A stretch of 64,000 nucleotides of DNA, taken from Oerskovia rustica. Lineage in GTDB: Bacteria; Actinomycetota; Actinomycetes; Actinomycetales; Cellulomonadaceae. Shown here piece after piece: positions 42,771 to 50,328 of this stretch. Both the position numbers and the translations under genes were made by a program. Position 1 is the stretch's first letter, and every line of letters starts with the position of its first letter. The stretch covers positions 47,008 through 111,007 of the forward strand of contig NZ_JACSQQ010000003.1 of NCBI RefSeq assembly GCF_014836555.1. Direction: 5' to 3'. The notes under the pieces are model-generated. The model worked only from the letters and a program-made list of their open reading frames with translations. It made no database searches and was not told the DNA's origin.

Positions 42771-43733
42771 CTACTTTCCGCCGACGCCCATGAGGCCCTG
42801 GACCAGGGCACGCCGGGCGAACAGGTACACGAGCAGGATCGGGATCATCGACATGACGACCGCCGCGAGGAGGCCGGGGATGTTGACGCCGTACTGCGTC
42901 TGGAAGTTGAAGAGGCCGAGGGTGATGACCTTGGTCGACTCGGACTGCGTGAGGATCAGGGGGAACAGGAACCCGTTCCACGCCTGCAGCGCCGAGTAGA
43001 CGACGATCGTCGCGACGCCGCCCTTGGACAGCGGCAGCACGAGCTGCATGAACACCCGCCTGGGCGACGCGCCGTCGAGGGCCATGGCCTCGTAGAGCTC
43101 GTTGGTGATGTCGCGCATCGAGCCGCTGAGGATGATCGTGCAGATCGGCAGGCAGAACGCCGCGGTCGGCAGGATCACGCCGATCAGGTTGTCGTACAGG
43201 CCCACGACCGAGATGACGTAGAAGATCGGGACGATCACGGCGCTCGCGGGGACCGCGAGGCCCAGGAGGAACATCCGGAAGATGCCCGTGGTGGCGCGCG
43301 AGCGGTTGCGCACGATCGCGTACGACAGCGGCGGCACGAGCAGCACCACGATCCCGACCACGGCGACCGTCACGACGAGCGTGTTGAGGAAGTAGCGGCC
43401 GAAGCCCTGGTCGAACGCGTTGGTGAAGTTGTCGAGCGTGAACGTGGTCGGCAGGGACAGGGGGCCGCCCTCGGCGTACCCGGCCTGCGTCTGGAACGAC
43501 GCCGTGACGAGCACGTAGAGGGGGATCGCGACGATCAGCAGCCAGATCGTGACCGCGACGCCCGCGCCCCAGTTGGGCCGGTTGCGGCTGCCCTTTCCTG
43601 ACCGGCTGCCTGCCCGACGGCGCAGCGGGACGCCCGCGCTCGTCGCGCCCGGGCGGGACGCACCACCCGAGCCGGGCGACGTCGTCGGGCCGGAGACCTG
43701 CTCCGCGGGGGTGACGCTCAGGTCGTTGCTCAT
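42771..43733 (-). CDS. carbohydrate ABC transporter permease (BxlG/MalG-like)
   Basis: A 320-residue CUT1 permease. A 55-residue Ser/Gly/Arg-rich tail precedes the first helix (VTIWLLIVAIPLYVLVTASF). The EAA loop is ELYEAMALDGASPRRVFMQL then VLPLSKGG. Its ATG shares one base with the stop of the preceding permease (TGATG). Part of the xylo-oligosaccharide import system. Confidence 0.92.
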   Translation of the reverse strand: MSNDLSVTPAEQVSGPTTSPGSGGASRPGATSAGVPLRRRAGSRSGKGSRNRPNWGAGVAVTIWLLIVAIPLYVLVTASFQTQAGYAEGGPLSLPTTFTLDNFTNAFDQGFGRYFLNTLVVTVAVVGIVVLLVPPLSYAIVRNRSRATTGIFRMFLLGLAVPASAVIVPIFYVISVVGLYDNLIGVILPTAAFCLPICTIILSGSMRDITNELYEAMALDGASPRRVFMQLVLPLSKGGVATIVVYSALQAWNGFLFPLILTQSESTKVITLGLFNFQTQYGVNIPGLLAAVVMSMIPILLVYLFARRALVQGLMGVGGK

Positions 43734-44653
43734 CACACGCCCTCCAGCTCGCTGCGCATCTTGTCGTACCCGGACAGGCGGACCATGACCAGGGAGATCG
43801 CGGTCGCCGCGACGACCAGGACCACGGCGATCGCCGACGCGAGCCCGAAGTCGAAGCCGCGGAACGCCTTCTGGTACATGTAGAAGGCCGTGATGGTCGT
43901 GTCCGTGCCGGGCCCGCCGTTGGTCAGGATGAGGACCGTGTCGAACGTCGTCAGGCCGCCGACGACCATGAGGATGACCGACGTGATCATGGTGTTGCGC
44001 AGCTGCGGGAGCGTGATCGCGAAGAACGAGCGCACGCGCCCGGCGCCGTCGATCTCGGCCGCCTCGTAGAGCATGGGCGGCACGGCCTTCGCGGCACCCT
44101 GGTAGATCAAGGCGTGCAGCGGCGTGAACTGCCACAGGCTCACGAACACCAGGACGGCGATCGCGGTCGACTGGTTGCCGAACAGGTTGCCGTCGCCGAA
44201 CAGCCACTCCATCTGGGCCGGGACGCCGAAGTTCGGGTCGAGCACCGCGCGCCACAGGACCGACACCGCGGCCGCGGACAGCAGCAGCGGCACGAAGAAG
44301 ATCGCCGAGAGCACCGCACGGTTCCACTGGTGGCCCGCGGCCCACACACCCAGCAGCATCGCGACCGGGGTCTGGGTCACGACGCCGAGTGCCGTCAGCA
44401 CGAGCGAGAGCCCGATGCTCTTGAGCATCACGGGGTCGTCGAGGAGGCGGGACCAGTTCTCGGTCCCGACGAGCTCGGGGCTGCCCAGGCCGCTCCACTG
44501 CGTGAACGACAGCACGAGCACGAGGACCATGGGCAGGAGGGCGAAGAGCCCGAAGAACAGGGCGGCGGGCAGGGCCCAGACCACGCCCGGGCGACCGACC
44601 TGGAGGTCGGCGGCGCCCGGGCGCGTGCGCCCCTGGGGTGCGCGGGTGGTCAT
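43733..44653 (-). CDS. carbohydrate ABC transporter permease (BxlF/MalF-like)
   Basis: A 306-residue CUT1 permease with six or seven helices beginning VVWALPAALFFGLFALLPMVL. The EAA loop is MLYEAAEIDGAGRVRSFFAI then TLPQLRNTMI. Follows the binding-protein gene by 25 nt in the leftward xylo-oligosaccharide operon. Confidence 0.92.
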   Translation of the reverse strand: MTTRAPQGRTRPGAADLQVGRPGVVWALPAALFFGLFALLPMVLVLVLSFTQWSGLGSPELVGTENWSRLLDDPVMLKSIGLSLVLTALGVVTQTPVAMLLGVWAAGHQWNRAVLSAIFFVPLLLSAAAVSVLWRAVLDPNFGVPAQMEWLFGDGNLFGNQSTAIAVLVFVSLWQFTPLHALIYQGAAKAVPPMLYEAAEIDGAGRVRSFFAITLPQLRNTMITSVILMVVGGLTTFDTVLILTNGGPGTDTTITAFYMYQKAFRGFDFGLASAIAVVLVVAATAISLVMVRLSGYDKMRSELEGV

Positions 44654-44678
44654 GACGATCTCCGTCCGGGGGACCGGG

Positions 44679-45989
44679 TCAGCGCGAGGCCGGCAGGGAC
44701 TTCATCGCAGCGATGAAGCCGTCGGCGTCGATCTGGCCGCTGAAGAACTGCTGGACCGCGATCTTGAGCGGGGTGCCGGCAGCCGGGGGGAAAGCCTGGT
44801 CCCAGGACATCTGGAAGTGCGGCGCGTTCTTCACGAGGTCGAACTGGAAGGCGGCGTACTCGGGGCTCGCGGCCTGGTCCAGGAACTGCTCGGTGTTGGT
44901 CGTGGTCGGCAGGTTGCCGATCGCGAGCTGCGCCTCGACGAACTCGTCCGAGTACATGAGCTTGAGGAAGTCGCGCACGGCGTCCGGGTAGCGCGTCTTG
45001 GCGAGCACCGAGTAGAAGTTGTTGGTGTTGCCCGTGATGTTGGCCGCGTCGCCCTTGCCGCCGTCGATCGCGGGGAAGGCCGTGTAGCCGAGGTTGGCGT
45101 CGGTCCACGCGGGGTCCACGTCGTAGTGCGTCGAGTAGTTCCACGAGCCCATGAGCTCGAACGCCGCCTTGCCCGTGCGCAGGAGCGCGGGCGAGCCGCC
45201 GTCGGTGAACTTCACCGAGTCGAAGTTGGTGCCGAAGGCGCCGGCGTCGATGAGCTCGGACAGCTTGTCGAGGGCCTCGTGGCTCTCGGCCGAGTCCCAC
45301 ACGTCGGTGTCGCCCGCGAGGGCCTTCTCGAAGAGCTCGGGGCCCGCGACGCGGTCGAACGCGTACTGGTACCACATGAGGGTCGGCCACTGGTCGGCGC
45401 CGCCGAGGGCGATCGGCGTGACGCCCTGGGCCTTGAGGGTCTCGACCGCCGCGAGGAGCTCGTCCCAGGTCTCGGGGGCCTCGATGCCGGCGTCCGCGAG
45501 GACCTGCTTGTTGTGGAACAGCATGACCGGCTGCGTGCCGCGCATCGGGATGCCGTAGGACGTGCCGTCGATCACGGCCGAGTTGAACACCGCGGGCAGG
45601 AACGCGTCCTTGAGCTGGGGGTCCTCGGCGATGAAGTCGTCGAGGGGAAGCAGCAGGTCGGCGTCGACGAAGGGCTCGATCGAGCCGCCGCCCCAGTTGA
45701 AGAAGACGTCCGGCGCCGCGTTGGTGTCGATGATCGTCTGGAGCTTCTGCTGGTAGTCGGCGCCGGGGATGGTGTCGAGGACGACCTTGACGTCCGAGGT
45801 CTTGTTGAACGTGTCGACCATCTGCTGCTCGACCTTGTTGGTCGCGTCCCCGTAGACCATCACGTGGATCTCGTTCTCGGGGCGGCGCGACCCACCGGAG
45901 TCCCCGCTCGCGCACGCAGCGAGCGGGAGGACCAGCGCCGACGCCACGGCCGCGGCCGTGAGCGACTTCCGCGTTCTTGTGTTCATCAT
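44679..45989 (-). CDS. ABC xylo-oligosaccharide-binding lipoprotein (BxlE-like)
   Basis: A 436-residue solute-binding lipoprotein: signal peptide with lipobox LAAC (cysteine near residue 26), then a family-1 binding fold (NAAPDVFFNWGGGSI, TWDELLAAV, ELMGSWNYS). Two adjacent ATG codons (45989, 45986) can start it. First gene of the leftward operon; the 188-bp gap to the divergent LacI gene holds CGAAA-N-TTTCG palindromes. The substrate is inferred from the GH3 and GH43 genes downstream and the similarity of gene order to the Streptomyces bxl cluster. Confidence 0.92.
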   Translation of the reverse strand: MMNTRTRKSLTAAAVASALVLPLAACASGDSGGSRRPENEIHVMVYGDATNKVEQQMVDTFNKTSDVKVVLDTIPGADYQQKLQTIIDTNAAPDVFFNWGGGSIEPFVDADLLLPLDDFIAEDPQLKDAFLPAVFNSAVIDGTSYGIPMRGTQPVMLFHNKQVLADAGIEAPETWDELLAAVETLKAQGVTPIALGGADQWPTLMWYQYAFDRVAGPELFEKALAGDTDVWDSAESHEALDKLSELIDAGAFGTNFDSVKFTDGGSPALLRTGKAAFELMGSWNYSTHYDVDPAWTDANLGYTAFPAIDGGKGDAANITGNTNNFYSVLAKTRYPDAVRDFLKLMYSDEFVEAQLAIGNLPTTTNTEQFLDQAASPEYAAFQFDLVKNAPHFQMSWDQAFPPAAGTPLKIAVQQFFSGQIDADGFIAAMKSLPASR

Positions 45990-45999
45990 CGAACCCTTT

Positions 46000-46010
46000 C
46001 GAAAGTTTCG
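46000..46010. promoter_or_regulatory. BxlR-type operator 1 (CGAAAGTTTCG)
   Basis: An 11-bp palindrome CGAAA-G-TTTCG, 11-21 bp upstream of the binding-protein start, overlapping a second palindrome CTTTCGAAAG (45996-46005). A further half-site CGAAAG is at 46021-46026. Such CGAA/TTCG inverted repeats suit a LacI-family repressor. Confidence 0.75.
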
Positions 46011-46142
46011 GCGTCTGCGCCGAAAGTACTCGGTTGCCCTGGACTCTAAGACGCGAAATCCTCGGGGTCAACACCGAGCCTGAACTGTTACCTGCTGCGA
46101 GAAGCCTGGGAACTGCTCGTCGAGACCTCGGAGATCACCCAT

Positions 46143-46153
46143 CGAAACTTTCC
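46143..46153. promoter_or_regulatory. BxlR-type operator 2 (CGAAACTTTCC)
   Basis: A one-mismatch copy of the 46000 palindrome, 25-35 bp upstream of the LacI start, consistent with autoregulation. Confidence 0.65.
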
Positions 46154-46177
46154 GCCCGAGGCGCTACGCTGACCCGC

Positions 46178-47188
46178 ATGACCGACGACGTTCTTCCCGG
46201 CCGGGTCACCCTCGCCGCCGTGGCGGCCGAGGCCCAGGTGTCCCTCTCGACCGTGTCCAAGGTGCTCAACGGGCGCACCGACGTGTCCGCAGGGACCCGC
46301 GACCGGGTCGAGGCGCTGCTCGTCCAGCACGGCTACCGGCGACGCAAGAGCCCCACCGCCTCGGCCCCCCTCATCGAGATCGTGTTCCACGAGCTCGAGA
46401 GCATCTGGGCCATGGAGCTCATCCGCGGCGTCGAGGACGTCGCGCGCGAGCACGGGGCGAGCGTCGTGCTGACCGAGTCGGGCACCCGGCACGCCCCCGG
46501 GCCCGAGTGGATCGAGGGCGTCCTCGCCCGCCGGCCGCTCGGCGTCGTGCTCGTCTTCTCGACGCTGCCCGCGGCCGTCAAGGAACAGCTCCGCTCACGG
46601 GCCATCCCGTTCGCGGTCATCGACCCCGCCGGGGACCCCGAGCCCGACGTCCCGTCGGTCGGCTCCGCGAACTGGCAGGGCGGGCTCATGGCCACGCGTC
46701 ACCTCATCGAGCTCGGCCACCGCCGCATCGGCGTCATCACGGGCCCCGAGGACATGATGTGCTCGCTCGCCCGCCTCGACGGCTACCGTTCGGCGCTCGG
46801 CACGGCCGGCATCGCGGCCGACCCCGACCTGGTGCGGTTCGGCGACTTCCACCCGCAGGGCGGCACCGACCGCGCCGAGGAGCTCCTGAGCCTGCCCGAG
46901 CCCCCCACCGCGATCTTCGCGGGTTCCGACCTCCAGGCCCTCGGCGTGCTCGAGGCCGCGCGCCGCCACGGGTTGCGCGTCCCCGAGGACCTCTCGATCG
47001 TCGGGTACGACGACGTCCCCGTGGCCCGCTGGTCCAGCCCCGCGCTGACCACGGTCCACCAGCCGCTCCAGGAGATGGGCCAGGAGGCCGCGCGGCTCGT
47101 CCTCAAGGCGCGCGAGGGCGACGTGACGAACACGCGCATGGACCTCGCGACGAGCCTCGTGGTGCGCGGGAGCACGGCGGCTCGATAG
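46178..47188 (+). CDS. LacI-family repressor of the xylo-oligosaccharide operon (BxlR-like)
   Basis: A 336-residue LacI-family regulator. HTH: TLAAVAAEAQVSLSTVSKVL (about 11-30), followed by the hinge region (VEALLVQHGYRRR) and a full ligand domain ending SLVVRGSTAAR. Divergent from the binding-protein gene, with matching palindromes in front of both. Probably derepressed by xylobiose or a related sugar, by analogy with BxlR of Streptomyces. Confidence 0.92.
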   Translation: MTDDVLPGRVTLAAVAAEAQVSLSTVSKVLNGRTDVSAGTRDRVEALLVQHGYRRRKSPTASAPLIEIVFHELESIWAMELIRGVEDVAREHGASVVLTESGTRHAPGPEWIEGVLARRPLGVVLVFSTLPAAVKEQLRSRAIPFAVIDPAGDPEPDVPSVGSANWQGGLMATRHLIELGHRRIGVITGPEDMMCSLARLDGYRSALGTAGIAADPDLVRFGDFHPQGGTDRAEELLSLPEPPTAIFAGSDLQALGVLEAARRHGLRVPEDLSIVGYDDVPVARWSSPALTTVHQPLQEMGQEAARLVLKAREGDVTNTRMDLATSLVVRGSTAAR

Positions 47189-47319
47189 CACCTGGGATAC
47201 CCCAGCCCCGTACGCCCCGCCACCGGGGGCCACGTGACTCTCTTCACGCGCATCTCGCGTCACGTCGGCCCCGCAACCGTGTCTACCGTGGTGAACGCAC
47301 AACCCCGGAGGTACGAACC

Positions 47320-47526
47320 ATGAGCACCCAGCACGCCACCGAGCCCGCCCCCGTCACGGCCGGGCTCTCGCGCCGCGAGATCCACCACGCCCAGACCGCC
47401 TCCCCTGCCCCGAGCCTCTGGCAGCGCCTGCACAGCAGCCCCTCGCACCCGGTCGTGCTCACGGTCACGACCATGGCCCTGGGCATCCTCGCGGGCATCG
47501 GCGCGGGCGCACTCCTCAACCTCTGA
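47320..47526 (+). CDS. small single-TM membrane protein, unknown function
   Basis: A 68-residue protein with a hydrophilic N-terminal half and one C-terminal helix (VVLTVTTMALGILAGIGAGALL). The start at 47320 is supported by GGAGG eight bases upstream; the much longer open frame in which it lies is a shadow of the LacI gene. Stands alone between the LacI gene and the feo operon. No family recognised. Confidence 0.65.
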   Translation: MSTQHATEPAPVTAGLSRREIHHAQTASPAPSLWQRLHSSPSHPVVLTVTTMALGILAGIGAGALLNL

Positions 47527-47562
47527 CGGGACCTACGGCCCGGGCCGCCCGGGACCTCCAGC

Positions 47563-47587
47563 ACGTGAGGTGAGGCTCACCTCACGT
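47563..47587. promoter_or_regulatory. iron box (IdeR/DtxR operator)
   Basis: A perfect 25-bp inverted repeat with the 19-bp core TGAGGTGAGGCTCACCTCA (47566-47584), closely matching the DtxR/IdeR consensus TTAGGTTAGGCTAACCTAA. It ends 14 bp before the feoA start, so a bound repressor would cover the promoter or first transcribed bases. Confidence 0.9.
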
Positions 47588-47601
47588 CTAGCGTCGAGAG
47601 C

Positions 47602-47832
47602 ATGAACCTGGCTGAGGTCCCACCGGGGGCGCACGTCGTCCTGTCGTCGGTCCGCGAGGACGCACGCACCTCGCCGGGCTCCGGGGTTCGCCTGCGCGAG
47701 CTGGGACTCCGACCGGGCGCAGGCATGACCGTCGCGCTGCGGACCCCGTTCGGCGGGCGCGTCGTCCTCGTCGGCCGCCGCCGCATCGCGCTCGACGCCG
47801 CGACGGTCCGCCGGCTCGAGATCGCGTCGTGA
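47602..47832 (+). CDS. feoA: FeoA-type ferrous iron transport protein
   Basis: A 76-residue SH3-like FeoA domain protein: GSGVRLRELGLRPGAGMTV (about 27-45), with the LRELGLRPG hallmark, and VVLVGRRRIALDAATVRRLEI at the end. It is thought to regulate the FeoB channel on the cytoplasmic side. First gene of the feo operon, directly behind the iron box, and its stop overlaps the FeoB GTG start (GTGA). Confidence 0.92.
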   Translation: MNLAEVPPGAHVVLSSVREDARTSPGSGVRLRELGLRPGAGMTVALRTPFGGRVVLVGRRRIALDAATVRRLEIAS

Positions 47833-49934
47833 GCTGTCCGCACTGCGACGTGGGACCCGGACGCGGCACCGAGGGGCACGACGGCGCCGCGCACCCGCCC
47901 GCGCGACGTCGCCGTCGCGGGACCGGCCCGGGGGTACCGCTCGACGCGACGGACCTCCCCGCCGCGCGGATCCTGCTCGTCGGGACGCCCAATTCCGGGA
48001 AGTCGACCCTCTTCAACCGCCTCACGGGCGCCCGCCAGACCACCCGCAACGCTCCCGGGACGACGGTCGAGCTCGCCCGTGGGACCTGGCGCCCCGGGCC
48101 CGGCCGGTCCGCGGAGGAGCGCGGCTCCCAGGAGACCGCGGTCGCCCTCGCCGCCTCGTCGACCCTCGCGATCGTCGACCTGCCCGGCGCCTACTCGCTG
48201 ACCCCCGTCTCGCCCGACGAGGCCGTGACCGCGGCCGAGATCGCCCGCAGCACAGCGGGCACCGGGGGCGCTGCGGGCACTGCGGGCACCCGGCGCACGG
48301 ACGACGCCGTCTGCCTGCTCGTCGCCAACGCGGCCGAGCTCCACAGCGCGCTGTTCCTCCTCGGGCAGGTCGGCGCCCTGACCGACCGTGTCGTGGTCGC
48401 CCTCACCATGACCGACGTCGCCACGGTCGACGGCCTCGTCGTCGACCCGGACCGGCTCGCGGACCGGCTCGGTGTCCCGGTCGTCGAGGTCGACCCTCGC
48501 ACGGGACACGGCACGGACGACCTCGCCGAGGCCGTGCGCACCGTCGCGGCGAACCCGCGCGCCGTCGTCGGGCTGCCTGCTCCTGCCGACGACCGCCCGG
48601 CGGGCGACCTCGACCGGATCGACGCGCTGCTCGGCTGGGCCGACGACGTGGTCGAGGCGATCGACGCCCACCACTCCCCGACCCGGAGCCGAGCCGACCG
48701 GATCGACCGCTGGCTGCTCAACCCGTGGGTCGGGCTGCCCGTGTTCGTCCTGACCCTCTGGGCGCTGTTCCAGCTCGCCACGTGGGCGGCCGCGCCGATC
48801 ATGGGAGCCGCCGAGGCGCTCGTGACCGGTCCCGTCGCGGGAGTCGTCTCGTGGGCGCTCGCCGGCCTGGGGCTGGGCGGCGGGTGGTTCGAGGGCCTGG
48901 TGGTCGACGGCGTCGTCGCGGGCGTCGGCGTCGTCGTCGCGTTCGCGCCGCTCATGGCCATGATGTTCCTCGCGATCGGGCTGCTCGAGGACTCTGGCTA
49001 CGTAGCACGGGTCGCGGTCCTGGCGGACCGGCTCATGCGTTCGGTCGGGCTCGACGGCCGCGTCATCATGCCGCTCATCGTCGGCTTCGGCTGCAACCTG
49101 CCCGCCCTCGCGGCGACCAAGACGCTCCCGCACGCCCGGCAGCGTCTGCTCACGGGGCTCCTGGTCCCGTACGCGTCGTGCCCCGCGCGGCTGACGGTGT
49201 ACGTCCTGCTGGCCGGGACGTTCTTTCCCCGGCACACGGGCCTCGTGGTGCTCGCCATGTACGTGCTGAGCGTGCTGCTCGTGCTCGGCGGGGCCTTCGC
49301 GCTGCGCGGCACGCTGTTCCGCGACCTCGACCGGGAACCCCTCGCGCTGGTCCTCCCGGCGTACCACGTGCCGCGCCTCGGCCCGCTCCTGGCGACCACG
49401 GGCCGGCGTGTGCTCGCGTTCCTGCGCGGCGCGGGCACGATCATCGTCGCGGTCCTCGTCGCCGTGTGGCTGCTGCTCGCGATCCCCGTCACCGCCGGCC
49501 ACACGTTCGGCGAGGTCCCTGTGCACGACTCGGCGTACGGCCGCCTGACCGACCAGGTCGCGCCCGTGTTCGCCCCCGCTGGCTACGGCGACTGGCGCAC
49601 GACGTCCGCCCTGGTCACCGGGTTCGTCGCCAAGGAGGTCGCGGTCGGGGCGCTCGCGCAGGCGTACGCCGTGGACGAGCCCACCGGGTCGTCACCGGGC
49701 GAGCTCGGCGAGCAGCTGCGCACCACGCTCGACGAGACCTCGGGCGGGCACGCCTCGGCCGCGGCGCTCGCGTTCATGGTCTTCGTGCTCGCCTACACGC
49801 CGTGCCTCGCGACGGTCGCCGAGCAGAAGCGCCTGTTCGGCTGGCGCTGGACCCTGGGTGCGGTCGCGGCCCAGCTCACGGTCGCCTGGGTCCTGTCGGT
49901 CGCGACGTTCCAGCTCCTGCGGCTCGTCTGGTGA
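47829..49934 (+). CDS. feoB: FeoB ferrous iron transporter
   Basis: A 701-residue ferrous iron permease with an N-terminal G domain: G1 GTPNSGKST (52-60), G3 DLPG, and LTMTDVATVDG in the G4 region where NxxD is usual (here TMTD). The membrane part has the family features FVLTLWALFQL, the gate-like IMPLIVGFGCNLPALAATKTL (in part) and YASCPARLTVYVLLAGTFF. Unusual: a basic 45-residue N-terminal extension with a CPHC motif (C3, C6) before the G domain, which could bind iron or another metal. GTG start overlaps feoA; downstream FeoC-like gene overlaps too, so the three are coupled. Confidence 0.95.
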   Translation: MSCPHCDVGPGRGTEGHDGAAHPPARRRRRGTGPGVPLDATDLPAARILLVGTPNSGKSTLFNRLTGARQTTRNAPGTTVELARGTWRPGPGRSAEERGSQETAVALAASSTLAIVDLPGAYSLTPVSPDEAVTAAEIARSTAGTGGAAGTAGTRRTDDAVCLLVANAAELHSALFLLGQVGALTDRVVVALTMTDVATVDGLVVDPDRLADRLGVPVVEVDPRTGHGTDDLAEAVRTVAANPRAVVGLPAPADDRPAGDLDRIDALLGWADDVVEAIDAHHSPTRSRADRIDRWLLNPWVGLPVFVLTLWALFQLATWAAAPIMGAAEALVTGPVAGVVSWALAGLGLGGGWFEGLVVDGVVAGVGVVVAFAPLMAMMFLAIGLLEDSGYVARVAVLADRLMRSVGLDGRVIMPLIVGFGCNLPALAATKTLPHARQRLLTGLLVPYASCPARLTVYVLLAGTFFPRHTGLVVLAMYVLSVLLVLGGAFALRGTLFRDLDREPLALVLPAYHVPRLGPLLATTGRRVLAFLRGAGTIIVAVLVAVWLLLAIPVTAGHTFGEVPVHDSAYGRLTDQVAPVFAPAGYGDWRTTSALVTGFVAKEVAVGALAQAYAVDEPTGSSPGELGEQLRTTLDETSGGHASAAALAFMVFVLAYTPCLATVAEQKRLFGWRWTLGAVAAQLTVAWVLSVATFQLLRLVW

Positions 49935-50257
49935 GCACCACGGCGCACGCTCCCGCGCGGCACCGCGACCTCGTGCGGCCGGTGCTGGCGAGGATCCGCG
50001 CGGGCGACACGACCGACGAGGCCGCCGTCGCGCTCGGCCTCGACCCCGGGCTCGTCGACGCGACCGTCGCGCAGCTCGTCCGGCTGAGGCTCGTGCAGGT
50101 CGCGGGCCCGCCGCGAGCCGGGGGGCCCTGCTCGGGGTCGGGCTGCCCCGGCACGCCGGGTGCTCCGGGTACCCCGGGCACTCCCGGCGACGCACAGCCC
50201 ACCCGTCGCCTCCCCTCGGCCTGCACGGGCTGCCCCTTGGCTCCGCGCTCCCGCTGA
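49931..50257 (+). CDS. FeoC-like winged-helix protein with cysteine tail
   Basis: A 108-residue protein coupled to FeoB by GTGA. The first 60 residues look like a winged helix (VLARIRAGDTTDEAAVALGLDPGLVDATVAQLVRLRLVQV, in parts), as in FeoC. The tail has four cysteines in two pairs (PCSGSGCPG and SACTGCPL) split by a collagen-like GTPGAPGTPGTPGD stretch. Four Cys could hold an iron-sulfur cluster as in proteobacterial FeoC, but the arrangement is different. Position and fold support a FeoC role; the cluster is inference. Confidence 0.7.
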   Translation: MSTTAHAPARHRDLVRPVLARIRAGDTTDEAAVALGLDPGLVDATVAQLVRLRLVQVAGPPRAGGPCSGSGCPGTPGAPGTPGTPGDAQPTRRLPSACTGCPLAPRSR

Positions 50258-50328
50258 GCGGTGCTCGGTGCGCGCCGCCGTCGGGCCTCCGCGCGCGGCC
50301 CCGCACCACGCCGGGCAGACTCGAGGAA

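Noticed and set aside
40220-42793. An 857-codon open frame on the plus strand opposite the GH3 gene
   Set aside because: Low-complexity Arg/Val/His/Asp translation without motifs; shadow of the GH3 coding sequence.
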